From: Lactobacillus xylocopicola
GTDB lineage: Bacteria > Bacillota > Bacilli > Lactobacillales > Lactobacillaceae
Direction of reading: 5' to 3'
Assembly (NCBI RefSeq): GCF_033096005.1
Contig: NZ_AP026803.1
Coordinates: forward strand, 478,501-542,500
DNA: 64,000 nt
Part shown: positions 8,546 to 16,977 of the stretch, piece by piece
Layout of the letters: each line of letters starts with the position of its first letter
Numbering within the stretch: the stretch's first letter is position 1
Notes under the pieces: model-generated
Told to the model about the DNA's origin: nothing
Database searches by the model: none
Seen by the model: only the letters and a program-made list of their open reading frames with translations
Translations under genes and position numbers: made by a program

Positions 8546-9310
8546 CTAGGCATAGTAGTCGATGATTTCTTTTAATGTCTGAGCAGCGTGCTGTTTACCG
8601 GTACCTGCTTCATAATATTGTTTAAACCGGGCGTCACAAGTATACATGGCGGCTAGATTTTTGTTGGCTGCAGGTGAATAATTACCTGCTGGCCATGACA
8701 TTTGTAAAAATTTTTGGTGCAAGTCAAAAAGATGTTTTGCGGCTGGTTGAGCCAGGTCACTAGTACCAACCAGCGGCTCAAGTTCGGTTAATATTTGCTG
8801 TGTAATTGCCTCTAAGTGGGTCATTTTGTTCTCCGTTAATGATTTAAATTTGCGGTAAGTGTCTGCAATTGTTTGCTCGCTGTATTTGGCGCGTAATTCC
8901 TGGCCGTATTGTAGTTCGTTCTGTTCAACTGCCTTAGTTTTGAAGGCAGCAAATTTTTCTGTATCAGTCATTTTTGAGACTCCTTTCATTCTTGCAAGTG
9001 TTTTATCCAAATTAACTAGCAAATTCGCTAACCGCTGTTGCTCAGTAATGATCTTTTGGCGTTGACGCTTCAGCATCTGGTACTGGACATCTTCAGAATC
9101 TTGCAAAACCTGTTTTATTTGGGTTAGTGATAAGTCAAATAACCGTAAAAATAAAATTTTTTGCAGTTGATTTACCTCGGCTTCTTGGTAGTAACGATAA
9201 TTATTTTGGGGATCGCGGCGCGCTGGTAAGAGCCCCTTTTTATCGTAGAATCGTAAGGTTCTGGTTGATACTCCAGCTAGTTTGGCTAATTCTGCGATTG
9301 AATATTGCAT
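8546..9310 (-). CDS. MerR-family regulator with TipAS-type C-terminal domain
   Basis: A 254-residue transcription factor. Residues 1-70 form a MerR winged helix-turn-helix (YSIAELAKLAGVSTRTLRFYDKKGLL), residues 75-120 a dimerising coiled coil, and residues about 125-250 match the TipAS antibiotic-recognition type, an alpha-helical fold that in Streptomyces TipA binds thiopeptides. The ATG at 9310 follows GAGGAG at proper distance; a longer frame from 9367 lacks a ribosome site. Its own promoter has the 19-base spacer typical of MerR targets, so autoregulation is likely. The ligand is not deducible. No drug pump is adjacent. Confidence 0.85.
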   Translation of the reverse strand: MQYSIAELAKLAGVSTRTLRFYDKKGLLPARRDPQNNYRYYQEAEVNQLQKILFLRLFDLSLTQIKQVLQDSEDVQYQMLKRQRQKIITEQQRLANLLVNLDKTLARMKGVSKMTDTEKFAAFKTKAVEQNELQYGQELRAKYSEQTIADTYRKFKSLTENKMTHLEAITQQILTELEPLVGTSDLAQPAAKHLFDLHQKFLQMSWPAGNYSPAANKNLAAMYTCDARFKQYYEAGTGKQHAAQTLKEIIDYYA

Positions 9311-9336
9311 GGTTAATCTCCTCACTTGCAGGGCAA

Positions 9337-9367
9337 AGTATAAGCTTTGTCGTAAGGTCAAGGTCAA
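9337..9367 (-). promoter_or_regulatory. MerR-type promoter with 19-bp spacer
   Basis: On the minus strand, TTGACC (9367-9362) and TATACT (9342-9337) are separated by 19 bases instead of 17, which is how MerR-family activators twist DNA into a usable promoter. It stands directly before the merR-type gene. Confidence 0.7.
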
Positions 9368-9376
9368 GTAAAAAAT

Positions 9377-9402
9377 AAAAAAGCGTCTGGCAACGCTTTT
9401 TT
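9377..9402. terminator. Hairpin terminator downstream of the 94-residue gene
   Basis: AAAAAAGCGT and ACGCTTTTTT arms with a six-base loop. It lies at the 3' end of the minus-strand gene ending at 9401 and upstream of the MerR-type promoter. Confidence 0.8.
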
Positions 9403-9685
9403 ATGTTAATCTAATAGAGTTGCTTTCTGGCCTAATTTGAATACCGTATACCGGTACTTGTTCACCTTCGCCTTGAATAGCTAGGGGGAGGTTGCGGTCG
9501 TGCAAATTTATGACTAGTCGCGTCAATTTGGTTAGCGTCATTGGGCTGGTCCCTGGATACAAAACACAGGCCCTACTGGAAATTTTTAAGCTGGTTAGTG
9601 GTCGGACCCGGTCAGCAAGTGTCAGATAGAGGGTAGTCTGCTTGTTTAAGTCATTGGTTAACTGTAAAAAATCTGTCAGTCGCAT
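9401..9685 (-). CDS. Small protein of unknown function, 94 residues
   Basis: I do not recognise a family. The protein is soluble, mixed alpha/beta in appearance, with no membrane segment, signal peptide or Cys pair, and ends in GIQIRPESNSIRLT. It starts with ATG at 9685, preceded by a weak TAGGAT ribosome site. A hairpin terminator sits at its stop. It is divergent from the alpha/beta hydrolase gene and upstream of the MerR-type gene on the same strand, but a terminator separates the two. Confidence 0.6.
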   Translation of the reverse strand: MRLTDFLQLTNDLNKQTTLYLTLADRVRPLTSLKISSRACVLYPGTSPMTLTKLTRLVINLHDRNLPLAIQGEGEQVPVYGIQIRPESNSIRLT

Positions 9686-9712
9686 AATTATATCCTATAT
9701 GAAATTAAAATG

Positions 9713-9721
9713 TGATACTAT
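9713..9721 (+). promoter_or_regulatory. Extended -10 promoter of hydrolase gene
   Basis: TGATACTAT (TG at 9713, -10 at 9716-9721), followed by AAGGTGG (9739-9745) before the TTG start. No clear -35 box was seen. Confidence 0.5.
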
Positions 9722-9754
9722 TAATACTAAATTATAAAAAGGTGGTTTTACCAA

Positions 9755-10702
9755 TTGAAACATAAAAAGCTGTGGCTTGCACTAATTACAGTTGTGCTGG
9801 TTCTTGGCGTAGCACTAGTTGGAGCAGGCTATTATTTTTTTCAGGTTGCTTGTGTGCCAGGTGAAAAGAGCTTCTTGAGTTCTGAAAGCAAGACCATCAA
9901 GAAGTCTGATCCGCTCTACCGCGAGAAAAGTTGGTTTAAACGGACAGCCAAGCAAAAGTATCGGATTAAGTCAGCTAACCATAAGTACGAGCTCGTGGCC
10001 AACTATATTCCAAGTGCTGGGTCACGCAAGACCGCCGTAATTTTACCCGGTTACATGGACCGAAAAGAAGACATGGGTACATACGATGCACTCTTTCACG
10101 AGTTAGGGTACAATACTCTAACACCCGATCCCCAGGCCCAAGGTGAAAGTGGAGGAAAGTATATTGGCTACGGCTGGGTTGAAAAGGATGATATTAAAAA
10201 GTGGATCGACTTTTTACTGCAGAAGACGGGCCGCCAGCAGCAAATTGTGGTTTTCGGCTTGAGTATGGGCGGGGCCACGACCATGATGGTGGGTGGGCTT
10301 AACCTACCCCAGCAGGTCAAAGCCTTGATCGAAGACTGCGGCTACACCAGTGTCAAGGACGAAATTGAGCATGAAGCTAAAGAACTGTACAGCCTACCTC
10401 TGATTCCTCGTTTTCCGTTAGTTGAAATACTCAGTGGCATCAACCGGCTCAAGGTGGGCTACTTGATGGGGGATGCTTCTAGTATTAAGCAACTGCAAAA
10501 AAATCACCGGCCGATGCTGTTTATTCATGGTAGTCGTGACAACTTCGTTCCAACGACAATGGTTTACCAAAATTATCGAGCCAGCAAGGGTCCTAAGGAA
10601 ATTTGGGTGGCGCCAGGTTCCAAACATGCCAAGTCTTTTGCTGACCATCCTAAGGAATATCGGAAGCGAATAGCTACTTTCTTGTCCAAGTATCTTAAAT
10701 AA
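9755..10702 (+). CDS. Alpha/beta hydrolase, membrane-anchored
   Basis: A 315-residue serine hydrolase. Residues about 5-30 form one N-terminal hydrophobic anchor after a KHKK positive charge, so the catalytic domain is probably outside the cell. GLSMGG is the nucleophile elbow (Ser), SRDNFVP carries the likely acid and GSKHAKSF the likely His. It resembles YqkD/FrsA-like lactobacillar hydrolases of unknown substrate; esterase or peptidase action is possible. The start is TTG, 9 bases after AAGGTGG. A strong terminator follows; the gene stands alone. Confidence 0.85.
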   Translation: MKHKKLWLALITVVLVLGVALVGAGYYFFQVACVPGEKSFLSSESKTIKKSDPLYREKSWFKRTAKQKYRIKSANHKYELVANYIPSAGSRKTAVILPGYMDRKEDMGTYDALFHELGYNTLTPDPQAQGESGGKYIGYGWVEKDDIKKWIDFLLQKTGRQQQIVVFGLSMGGATTMMVGGLNLPQQVKALIEDCGYTSVKDEIEHEAKELYSLPLIPRFPLVEILSGINRLKVGYLMGDASSIKQLQKNHRPMLFIHGSRDNFVPTTMVYQNYRASKGPKEIWVAPGSKHAKSFADHPKEYRKRIATFLSKYLK

Positions 10703-10710
10703 TAAATAGT

Positions 10711-10743
10711 AAAAAAGTTGTTGCAATTGGCAACAACTTTTTT
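10711..10743. terminator. Bidirectional terminator, hydrolase / rRNA methylase
   Basis: A perfect 14-bp stem (AAAAAAGTTGTTGC) with a five-base loop between convergent genes. Confidence 0.9.
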
Positions 10744-10744
10744 G

Positions 10745-12121
10745 TTATCTTAAGGTAAGCTTGACCACACATTCGCAGCGCGGCGTTTGCGGTAACATGT
10801 CAACGTTTTCGATTAAACGGACATTGTAAATTTCACTGAGTAAAACAAGGTCTTGAGCCAGTGTTGAAGGGTTACAGGAGATATAAACAAAGGTGCGTGG
10901 TTTAACCTTGAACAAGGTCTTAATCAGGCTTTTAGCTAGGCCAGTCCGAGGCGGATCAACAATCAAGGCATCGATTGGTACACCATTATTGACTAATTCA
11001 GGTAAAACTTTTTCAACACTTCCCTGAATATAGTTAGCATTTTTGATGCGGTTTAGTTCAACATTATGTTGAGCATCAGCCACCGCATCTGGAATAGTTT
11101 CAATGCCGATGACCTGCTTTACTTGGTCTGCGGCAAGTATCCCGAGGGTACCAACTCCGCTATAGGCATCGATTAAGGTGTCTTCTGGACTAAGGTCTAA
11201 AAATTTAAGTGCCTCGGTATAAAGGGTAGCAGTTTGCACCGGATTCAATTGAAAAAAGGCCCGTGGCGATAGTGCAAATTTTTTACCCAAAATTTCATCA
11301 ATGATTTGATTTTTACCAAGCAACTTTGCAGTCTTATTGCCCCAAACCTGCGGATTACGCCAGTCTGTTTCGTTTTGGTAAACGCTGACCACATTGGCTA
11401 GCTTCATTATTTTCTGAGCTAGATTTGGTAAATTGGTGATTTGGTGACCAACTGTGATGAGCGTGACCTGTATTTCTTTCGTGGCCTGGGCCTGGCGCAC
11501 GACAATTGTCTTGAGACCATCAAGGTGACGGAAGGGGTCGGCGATTGGGACGCGGAGTTGCGCTGCTAGGTCTTTGATCGCGAGTTCTGTTGCTTGAGTG
11601 GCTTTGCTCTGGGTAGGCATCACCGGCAGGTCATATAGCTTGTGCGAATTAGGTGCAAATAAGCCTAGTATAGTTACGCCATGATCCTGTTCAATCTGAT
11701 ATTGCGCCTTGTTGCGGTAGTGCCACTGATCCGGAGCAGGGATGGTTTTTTTAACCTTATACTTGTTAAAACCGCGGGGATGGTACTTGCTAAGTGCAGC
11801 TAACACGTTATCGCGTTTGAATTCTAATTGTTGCGGATAGGATAAATGTGCCAGTTCTAGCCCTCCCACTGCGGGATCGACGCCCTGCGGAAAAGCTACC
11901 CGGTGCGGACTTTTCGCTTTGATGCGAATTAATTCACCCTGCAGGTAGTGGGGGAATTCGGCGGTGATTTTGGCGACAACAACTTCCTCCGGCAATGCGC
12001 CGGGAATAAAGATGATTTTTTTGCGGTAGTAACCAATGCCTTCGCCATTGATGCCAATCCGTTTAATCGTAATAATAACGTCTTTCTCTTGGAGATTTTG
12101 CGAGTTGAATTTTTCTTTCAT
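10745..12121 (-). CDS. rlmD: 23S rRNA (uracil-5)-methyltransferase, RlmD/RlmCD type
   Basis: Makes 5-methyluridine in 23S rRNA; in B. subtilis the single enzyme RlmCD handles both U747 and U1939. The 458-residue protein has an N-terminal TRAM domain (about residues 10-75), the SAM site DAYSGVGTLGILAA, DPPRTGL, and the catalytic Cys in YISCNPSTLAQDL. A typical TrmA/RumA family member, it is often annotated rumA in lactobacilli. A good minus-strand promoter lies 45 bases upstream. Which uridines are modified cannot be read from the sequence. Confidence 0.93.
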   Translation of the reverse strand: MKEKFNSQNLQEKDVIITIKRIGINGEGIGYYRKKIIFIPGALPEEVVVAKITAEFPHYLQGELIRIKAKSPHRVAFPQGVDPAVGGLELAHLSYPQQLEFKRDNVLAALSKYHPRGFNKYKVKKTIPAPDQWHYRNKAQYQIEQDHGVTILGLFAPNSHKLYDLPVMPTQSKATQATELAIKDLAAQLRVPIADPFRHLDGLKTIVVRQAQATKEIQVTLITVGHQITNLPNLAQKIMKLANVVSVYQNETDWRNPQVWGNKTAKLLGKNQIIDEILGKKFALSPRAFFQLNPVQTATLYTEALKFLDLSPEDTLIDAYSGVGTLGILAADQVKQVIGIETIPDAVADAQHNVELNRIKNANYIQGSVEKVLPELVNNGVPIDALIVDPPRTGLAKSLIKTLFKVKPRTFVYISCNPSTLAQDLVLLSEIYNVRLIENVDMLPQTPRCECVVKLTLR

Positions 12122-12163
12122 AATTTTTCTTTCTACAAATAAATGGTTAACTGATAACAGTTT

Positions 12164-12193
12164 ATTGTACTACCTAGGAAAAGTTTTTAGCAA
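12164..12193 (-). promoter_or_regulatory. Promoter of rRNA methylase gene
   Basis: Minus strand TTGCTA (12193-12188), 18 bases, TACAAT (12169-12164). Confidence 0.6.
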
Positions 12194-12246
12194 GAATGAA
12201 GTAAATTTGCTAGCATATAAGTAAGTAGATAGAAAGGTGGAACAAG

Positions 12247-13062
12247 ATGCCAATTATTACGAAAGTTAGCAGTCAAAAGCGGCCAGGTCGCTATAACATC
12301 TTTTTGGACGACCAGTATGCTTTTTCGGCCAGTGAGCAAACCGTAGCAGAGTTCGTGCTCTTAAAGGGACAATCAGTCAGTACCGCCAAGGTTGCCGAGA
12401 TCAAGCAATTTGATGCGGATGCCCGGGCAACTAATCTAGCTTCAAAATTTCTTAGTTATGAGCCGCGAACCATTTTTGAAGTTTTGCAATATTTGGGCAA
12501 GCATGAGATTGATGATCAAGCGGCCCAAAATGCAGTTGTCCAGCTCAGTGAAATGGGCTTCTTGGATGACCGTAAGTATGTTGAGCTAGCACTTAAGCAG
12601 GATCTGCGGATCGGCACGGATGGACCACTAGGAGTCAGTCGCAAGTTGACTTTGAAGGGCGTTGATCCAGAGCTTGTTCAGGCAGAATTAGCTGCAATCG
12701 GGGATGAAGAGTGGCTAGAGCCCGGTCTGCGGGTGCTCAAGTCGATGAAGAGTAAGGTGGGAAGGATTGCTCAGCGTGAGCTTGAACGAAAAATGCGCAC
12801 CAAGTTGATGAGTCATGGCTTTTCTGGACCGTTGGCTAGCATGGTGATTGCCGAAGTGGACTTGCAGGCAGGCGATGCTGACCAGCTCGAAGCCTTAAAA
12901 AAGCAAGGGGTAAAAGCTTATAAACGTTTTCGTCGTTTGCCCGAAGGTGAGCGCAAGAGCAAGATGCGCAATTACCTTTATACACATGGCTTTAGCAGTG
13001 GAGAAATTGATTCATTCTTGGCTGGTGAAGTTATTCCACTAGCTGAATTAGCAGATTATTAG
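12247..13062 (+). CDS. recX: Regulatory protein RecX
   Basis: Modulates RecA by binding its filaments. The 271-residue protein is the long Firmicutes type with three to four tandem three-helix RecX repeats; FLSYEPRTIFEVLQYL and the GFLDDRKYVELALKQDL motif are characteristic. AAGGTGG precedes the ATG by a normal distance. It is divergent from the rRNA methylase gene. recA itself is 28 kb away at 40.6 kb, not adjacent as in many proteobacteria. The next gene starts 9 bases later, suggesting co-transcription. Confidence 0.93.
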   Translation: MPIITKVSSQKRPGRYNIFLDDQYAFSASEQTVAEFVLLKGQSVSTAKVAEIKQFDADARATNLASKFLSYEPRTIFEVLQYLGKHEIDDQAAQNAVVQLSEMGFLDDRKYVELALKQDLRIGTDGPLGVSRKLTLKGVDPELVQAELAAIGDEEWLEPGLRVLKSMKSKVGRIAQRELERKMRTKLMSHGFSGPLASMVIAEVDLQAGDADQLEALKKQGVKAYKRFRRLPEGERKSKMRNYLYTHGFSSGEIDSFLAGEVIPLAELADY

Positions 13063-13071
13063 GAGAATTTT

Positions 13072-13557
13072 ATGAAGAAGTTACTAGAAAAGGCCAACTT
13101 TATCGGCCGGCCCTTTGCCGATCAGTTAATGGACGAGCAAAAGACCTTTACCAGGTGTAATTTAGAGCTAGAACAAGATCCAGTCTTCCAGCAATTCTTA
13201 GCTGACCACCACCTAGAAACAAAGCGAAGTAGTATGGTGGTTTTTGGCTTGGAGAACTTTATGTATTGGTATGGCGTCTTGGTGTCTGATGAGGTCAAAT
13301 GTCCGCAGGGCTTGATGCGGTTTGCGTTGCCACCAGCTGAGGTTGCGCTGGTTGAAAGCGATGCAGCAGGGCTTGCTAGTCTGAATCAGCCGCTCAACCA
13401 AGTTTTGCCAGCATTTTTAGCAAAAATTAGCAGTAATGGTATTCAAGTATATGAGAATCCCGGTGATAGCCAAACGCCTTATATTGTCCAGGACCTAAAT
13501 TTGGCTACAAAAAAACTGGCCCAGATGTTATATCTTGATGCCAGCGAGGTAAATTAG
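13072..13557 (+). CDS. Conserved hypothetical protein, possibly GyrI-like
   Basis: 161 residues, soluble. I do not recognise it with certainty. Residues about 55-160 weakly resemble GyrI-like/effector-binding domains: a FMYWYGVLV strand, a CPQGLMRFALPPAEVALV strand pair, and a late helix plus YENPGD segment. Such domains bind small molecules, but there is no DNA-binding region here. AGGAG precedes the ATG by normal distance. It follows recX by 9 bases and overlaps the convergent membrane-protein gene by 4 bases at the 3' end. Confidence 0.6.
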   Translation: MKKLLEKANFIGRPFADQLMDEQKTFTRCNLELEQDPVFQQFLADHHLETKRSSMVVFGLENFMYWYGVLVSDEVKCPQGLMRFALPPAEVALVESDAAGLASLNQPLNQVLPAFLAKISSNGIQVYENPGDSQTPYIVQDLNLATKKLAQMLYLDASEVN

Positions 13558-14015
13558 TGTTGTTTAGGGTCAATTGATAGGTTGTCATATTCAACATAGG
13601 CACCCAGACAGGTCGACAAGAGCATAATCAAAAAGACCACGCCAACAGATTGACCAACAATCTGGTCCAAAGTGAGGAAGGCCCGAACTACGAAGGTGGC
13701 TGCAAAGCAGAGCATAAAGTCCAACAAGAAGTTAGCAACTTGAATCATGAGCCGTCGTCTAATGCTGAAAAAGCGCAGCAATTGTTTGAGCACGCCATCA
13801 TCGACTTCTACTGCAAGCAAGTCAACCGGCCGCTGAATAGTTGCCTTGATGGCGAACATGATTAACGCTCCAACTGCTGCCCCAACTGTTGTGCGGAAGA
13901 GATCAGCAGAGTGTAAAACCAGGGCATCGTAGCCAATACCAATGATTGTCAGGCTACAGATATAGGGAATTAGCAATAAAAATGTAAAAACCAGCAGGAC
14001 GTGACTTTTTTTCAT
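13554..14015 (-). CDS. Small membrane protein of unknown function
   Basis: 153 residues with four hydrophobic segments (about 5-27, 43-60, 93-115 and 119-140), separated by a cytoplasmic loop rich in Lys and Arg (FSIRRRLM). No family is recognised. The ATG at 14015 is chosen because AGAGG lies just upstream; a frame extending to 14111 has no ribosome site. It is divergent from the CorC/HlyC gene, with about 100 bases between starts. The last codons overlap the convergent hypothetical gene. Confidence 0.65.
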   Translation of the reverse strand: MKKSHVLLVFTFLLLIPYICSLTIIGIGYDALVLHSADLFRTTVGAAVGALIMFAIKATIQRPVDLLAVEVDDGVLKQLLRFFSIRRRLMIQVANFLLDFMLCFAATFVVRAFLTLDQIVGQSVGVVFLIMLLSTCLGAYVEYDNLSIDPKQH

Positions 14016-14064
14016 GACTGAACCTCTTTTCTTACCTGCTATTCTAACATAACGGTTAAGTACA

Positions 14065-14073
14065 TGATATAAT
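14065..14073 (+). promoter_or_regulatory. Extended -10 promoter of corC/hlyC-like gene
   Basis: TGATATAAT, with the -10 TATAAT at 14068-14073; the ATG follows at 14117. Confidence 0.6.
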
Positions 14074-14116
14074 GTTAGATACTTAAGTTGTTTTTTAAGG
14101 AAAGAGAGCAAAAATT

Positions 14117-14986
14117 ATGCCTAGCGACCCTGCTAAGGGGAGTTTATTAGAACGTTTCAAAAATAAACTTTCCCCTGCAAGCGATGAAGAAACCAAAGAG
14201 CAGTTAACTGAAGAAATTAAGGACTTGCATGATCACCAACAGATTAACGACAGCGAATACTCGATGTTAAATGCAGTTTTGGATTTCCAGGGACGGATGG
14301 TTCGAGAGGTGATGGTGCCCCGAATTGATGCCTTCATGGTTGATTGTGGTGATAGCTTACAAAGCAATCTGGAAGAGATTTTGCGCGAACCATACTCACG
14401 GATCCCGGTTTACCAACATGATAAAGATAAGATTGTTGGTGTCATCCATATTCGAACTGTACTGCGCAAGGCCTGGGAGAAAGGCTTTAAGCATTTGGAC
14501 TACGATGATGTGATGAATCCGCCCTTGTTTGCTCCTGAAACCACAGAACTTAGCGAGCTTTTGGTGGAAATGCAGCAGACGCAGCAGCAACTAGCCGTTT
14601 TAACGGATGAGTATGGTGGTGTCGTTGGGCTGGCTACAATTGAGGATTTAATCGAAGAAATTGTGGGCAATATTGATGATGAAGTTGACCGTGCTGAAGT
14701 ACTGGTTAAAAAGCTCGCACCAGATAAGTTTGTAATTTATGGTAAAATGACGCTTGATGACTTTAACGAGCAGTTTGGGACCAATCTCGAAATGGAGAAT
14801 GTTGATACAATTGCAGGATATGTGATTACTAAATTAGGCATTATTCCGGCCAAGGGTGAAAAATTATCGGTTAAATTGGCCAATGGGATGGTTTTGACTA
14901 CGCGAAGAATGATTAGATCAAGACTGCTGACGGTTTTATTGACAATCCCTCAATCAGCAGATAAGGAAGAAGAGCAAGGTAGTTAA
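14117..14986 (+). CDS. CorC/HlyC-family CBS-domain protein
   Basis: 289 residues: a short N-terminal helix region, two CBS domains (about residues 60-190, with [12 protein letters not shown] and [10 protein letters not shown]), then a CorC_HlyC transporter-associated domain (about 200-275, with [23 protein letters not shown] nearby). It lacks the DUF21 membrane domain of the larger relatives, so it is a soluble regulator or partner, often linked with magnesium or cobalt transport; the old name hemolysin C is misleading. Its last base overlaps the prfC start, so the two are translationally coupled. Confidence 0.88.
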   Translation: MPSDPAKGSLLERFKNKLSPASDEETKEQLTEEIKDLHDHQQINDSEYSMLNAVLDFQGRMVREVMVPRIDAFMVDCGDSLQSNLEEILREPYSRIPVYQHDKDKIVGVIHIRTVLRKAWEKGFKHLDYDDVMNPPLFAPETTELSELLVEMQQTQQQLAVLTDEYGGVVGLATIEDLIEEIVGNIDDEVDRAEVLVKKLAPDKFVIYGKMTLDDFNEQFGTNLEMENVDTIAGYVITKLGIIPAKGEKLSVKLANGMVLTTRRMIRSRLLTVLLTIPQSADKEEEQGS

Positions 14987-16557
14987 TGAGTGACGGACTT
15001 TTAGACAAGGTTAACAAACGCAGAACATTTGCAATCATTTCCCACCCCGATGCAGGGAAAACAACGATTACAGAGCAAATGCTGCTTTTTGGTGGTGTAA
15101 TTCGCAGTGCTGGTACGGTTAAAGCCCGTAAAACCGGCCACTACGCCACTAGTGATTGGATGGAAATTGAAAAGCAACGTGGCATTTCTGTTACCAGTTC
15201 GGTAATGCAGTTTGAATATCAGGGCAAGAGAATCAATATTCTCGATACGCCGGGGCACGAAGATTTTTCGGAAGATACCTATCGAACACTGATGGCAGTT
15301 GATGCGGCAGTGATGGTAATTGATGCGGCCAAGGGTATTGAGCCGCAGACTAAGAAACTTTTTAAGGTGGTCAAGCAACGCGGTATTCCAATTTTTACTT
15401 TTATGAATAAACTCGATCGCGACGGGCGGCCTCCGCTCGATTTGATTGCTGAATTAGAAGACTTGTTGGGCATTGAGGGGGTAGCGATGAACTGGCCGAT
15501 TGGATCGGGTCAGACGCTCAAAGGCCTCTATGACCTCGCTAATAACCAGGTCGAGTTATACCACCAGGAGGGGGAAGACCGGTTTTTACCACTGGATCAA
15601 GCGGGCTTGTTACCAGCCACTGAACCTTTTAGTCAAAATCCTGAATTCCAGGACACCTTGAGTGAAATAGAGCTGATCAAGGAAGCTGGTAATAGCTTTG
15701 ATCAAGGCAAAATCGCCAAGGGAGACCAAACTCCGGTCTTCTTTGGATCGGCCCTGACTAATTTTGGGGTTGAAACTTTTTTGAAGAGTTTCGTCCAATT
15801 AGCACCTGCTCCAGCTAGCCATACGATTAATGAAGGTGAAGAGCTTAGTGCAGAAGATGCAGAGTTTTCCGGTTTTGTCTTTAAAATCCAAGCAAACATG
15901 AATCCCCACCACCGCGACCGGATTGCCTTTATTAGGGTTGGTAGTGGCGAGTTTAAACGGGGGCTTGACGTTACTTTGGCAAGAACCGCTAAGCCGATTC
16001 GCTTGAACAATGCGACTGAGTTTATGTCCAGCGAGCGTGTTCAGGTAACTGATGCCGTTGCCGGAGACATTGTCGGACTATATGACACGGGTAACTTTCA
16101 AATCGGCGATAGTATTTACGCGGGTAAGCGCAAGATTGTTTATCCGCCGCTGCCAGAATTCACGCCAGAATTGTTTGTGCGGGTAACGGCTAAGAATGTG
16201 ATGAAGCAAAAGTCTTTCCACAAGGGGATGAACCAGTTGGTTCAAGAGGGTGCAATCCAGCTCTACCGTAACTACCAGACCGATGAGTATATTCTGGGCG
16301 CTGTTGGCCAATTACAGTTTGAAGTATTCAAGTTCAGGATGAAGAACGAATACAATTCAGATGTTGAGATGACCAGCATCGGCCATCGGGTAGCTCGGTG
16401 GATTGATCCCGACCAGCTTGATCCGGCGATGTCAAACAGCCGCAACCTGCTAGTTAAGGACCGCTATGACCAACCGCTCTTTCTCTTTGAAAACCAATTT
16501 GCAGAGCGCTTCTTCCAGGACAAGTATCCGGAAGTGAAATTGACTGAAAAATTATAA
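14986..16557 (+). CDS. prfC: Peptide chain release factor 3
   Basis: GTPase that removes RF1/RF2 from the ribosome after termination. The 523-residue length is standard. Motifs: G1 [13 protein letters not shown], the switch II region [14 protein letters not shown], and G4 NKLDRDGR, followed by EF-Tu-like domain 2 and the RF3 C-terminal domain. The ATG overlaps the previous stop (TAATG-like arrangement). A 20-bp perfect hairpin terminates the pair. Its functional partner RF2 is encoded at 50.8 kb. Confidence 0.96.
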   Translation: MSDGLLDKVNKRRTFAIISHPDAGKTTITEQMLLFGGVIRSAGTVKARKTGHYATSDWMEIEKQRGISVTSSVMQFEYQGKRINILDTPGHEDFSEDTYRTLMAVDAAVMVIDAAKGIEPQTKKLFKVVKQRGIPIFTFMNKLDRDGRPPLDLIAELEDLLGIEGVAMNWPIGSGQTLKGLYDLANNQVELYHQEGEDRFLPLDQAGLLPATEPFSQNPEFQDTLSEIELIKEAGNSFDQGKIAKGDQTPVFFGSALTNFGVETFLKSFVQLAPAPASHTINEGEELSAEDAEFSGFVFKIQANMNPHHRDRIAFIRVGSGEFKRGLDVTLARTAKPIRLNNATEFMSSERVQVTDAVAGDIVGLYDTGNFQIGDSIYAGKRKIVYPPLPEFTPELFVRVTAKNVMKQKSFHKGMNQLVQEGAIQLYRNYQTDEYILGAVGQLQFEVFKFRMKNEYNSDVEMTSIGHRVARWIDPDQLDPAMSNSRNLLVKDRYDQPLFLFENQFAERFFQDKYPEVKLTEKL

Positions 16558-16600
16558 GTAAACAAAAAGACTGGCTTCATGCCAGTCTTTTTGTTTACTT
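16556..16600. terminator. Bidirectional terminator, prfC / DUF1827 gene
   Basis: A perfect 20-bp stem (16556-16575 with 16581-16600) with loop TTCAT. The stem overlaps the last codons of both convergent genes' 3' ends. Confidence 0.95.
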
Positions 16601-16885
16601 ATCAATGTGAATTTCAATGACGTGTTGGCTTTTATCAGCAATTAACTCATATGCTGGATTCTTTTCTTTAATCAACCGTTCAATAACAAAGTTAGTCTCC
16701 TCCTTGCGAATGCGGCGATCATGATTCTTCAGTACAATGCCAATCGCTTCGTCACTTTCAGTATAAATGACGGAGGTATTACCCAAGGAGTACACCTTGA
16801 CGTAGTTGACATTGGTTGTATTTAACTGGCTGTGAACTAATTCCCTATAACTATTGGTTACATCGATCAAATGCATGGATTTCAC
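16595..16885 (-). CDS. DUF1827 family protein
   Basis: About 93-96 residues, with the MHLIDVTNSYRELV opening and VKVYSLGNTSVIYTES core of the DUF1827 family (a family of lactic acid bacteria, function unknown). The start is either GTG at 16885 or ATG at 16876; neither has a strong ribosome site, and the ATG fits family length better. It lies 92 bases after clpE on the same strand, an arrangement I recall from other lactic acid bacteria. A TATACT box at 16921-16916 on the minus strand could give it a separate transcript. Confidence 0.8.
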   Translation of the reverse strand: MKSMHLIDVTNSYRELVHSQLNTTNVNYVKVYSLGNTSVIYTESDEAIGIVLKNHDRRIRKEETNFVIERLIKEKNPAYELIADKSQHVIEIHIDK

Positions 16886-16977
16886 CCGTTTCTTTTAGTA
16901 GTTCTTTCATAGTTTAGTATACCGCTAATGGGGACATTTTTCTTTAATAAATCATTCTTAACGTAAATTTGTTCTAC

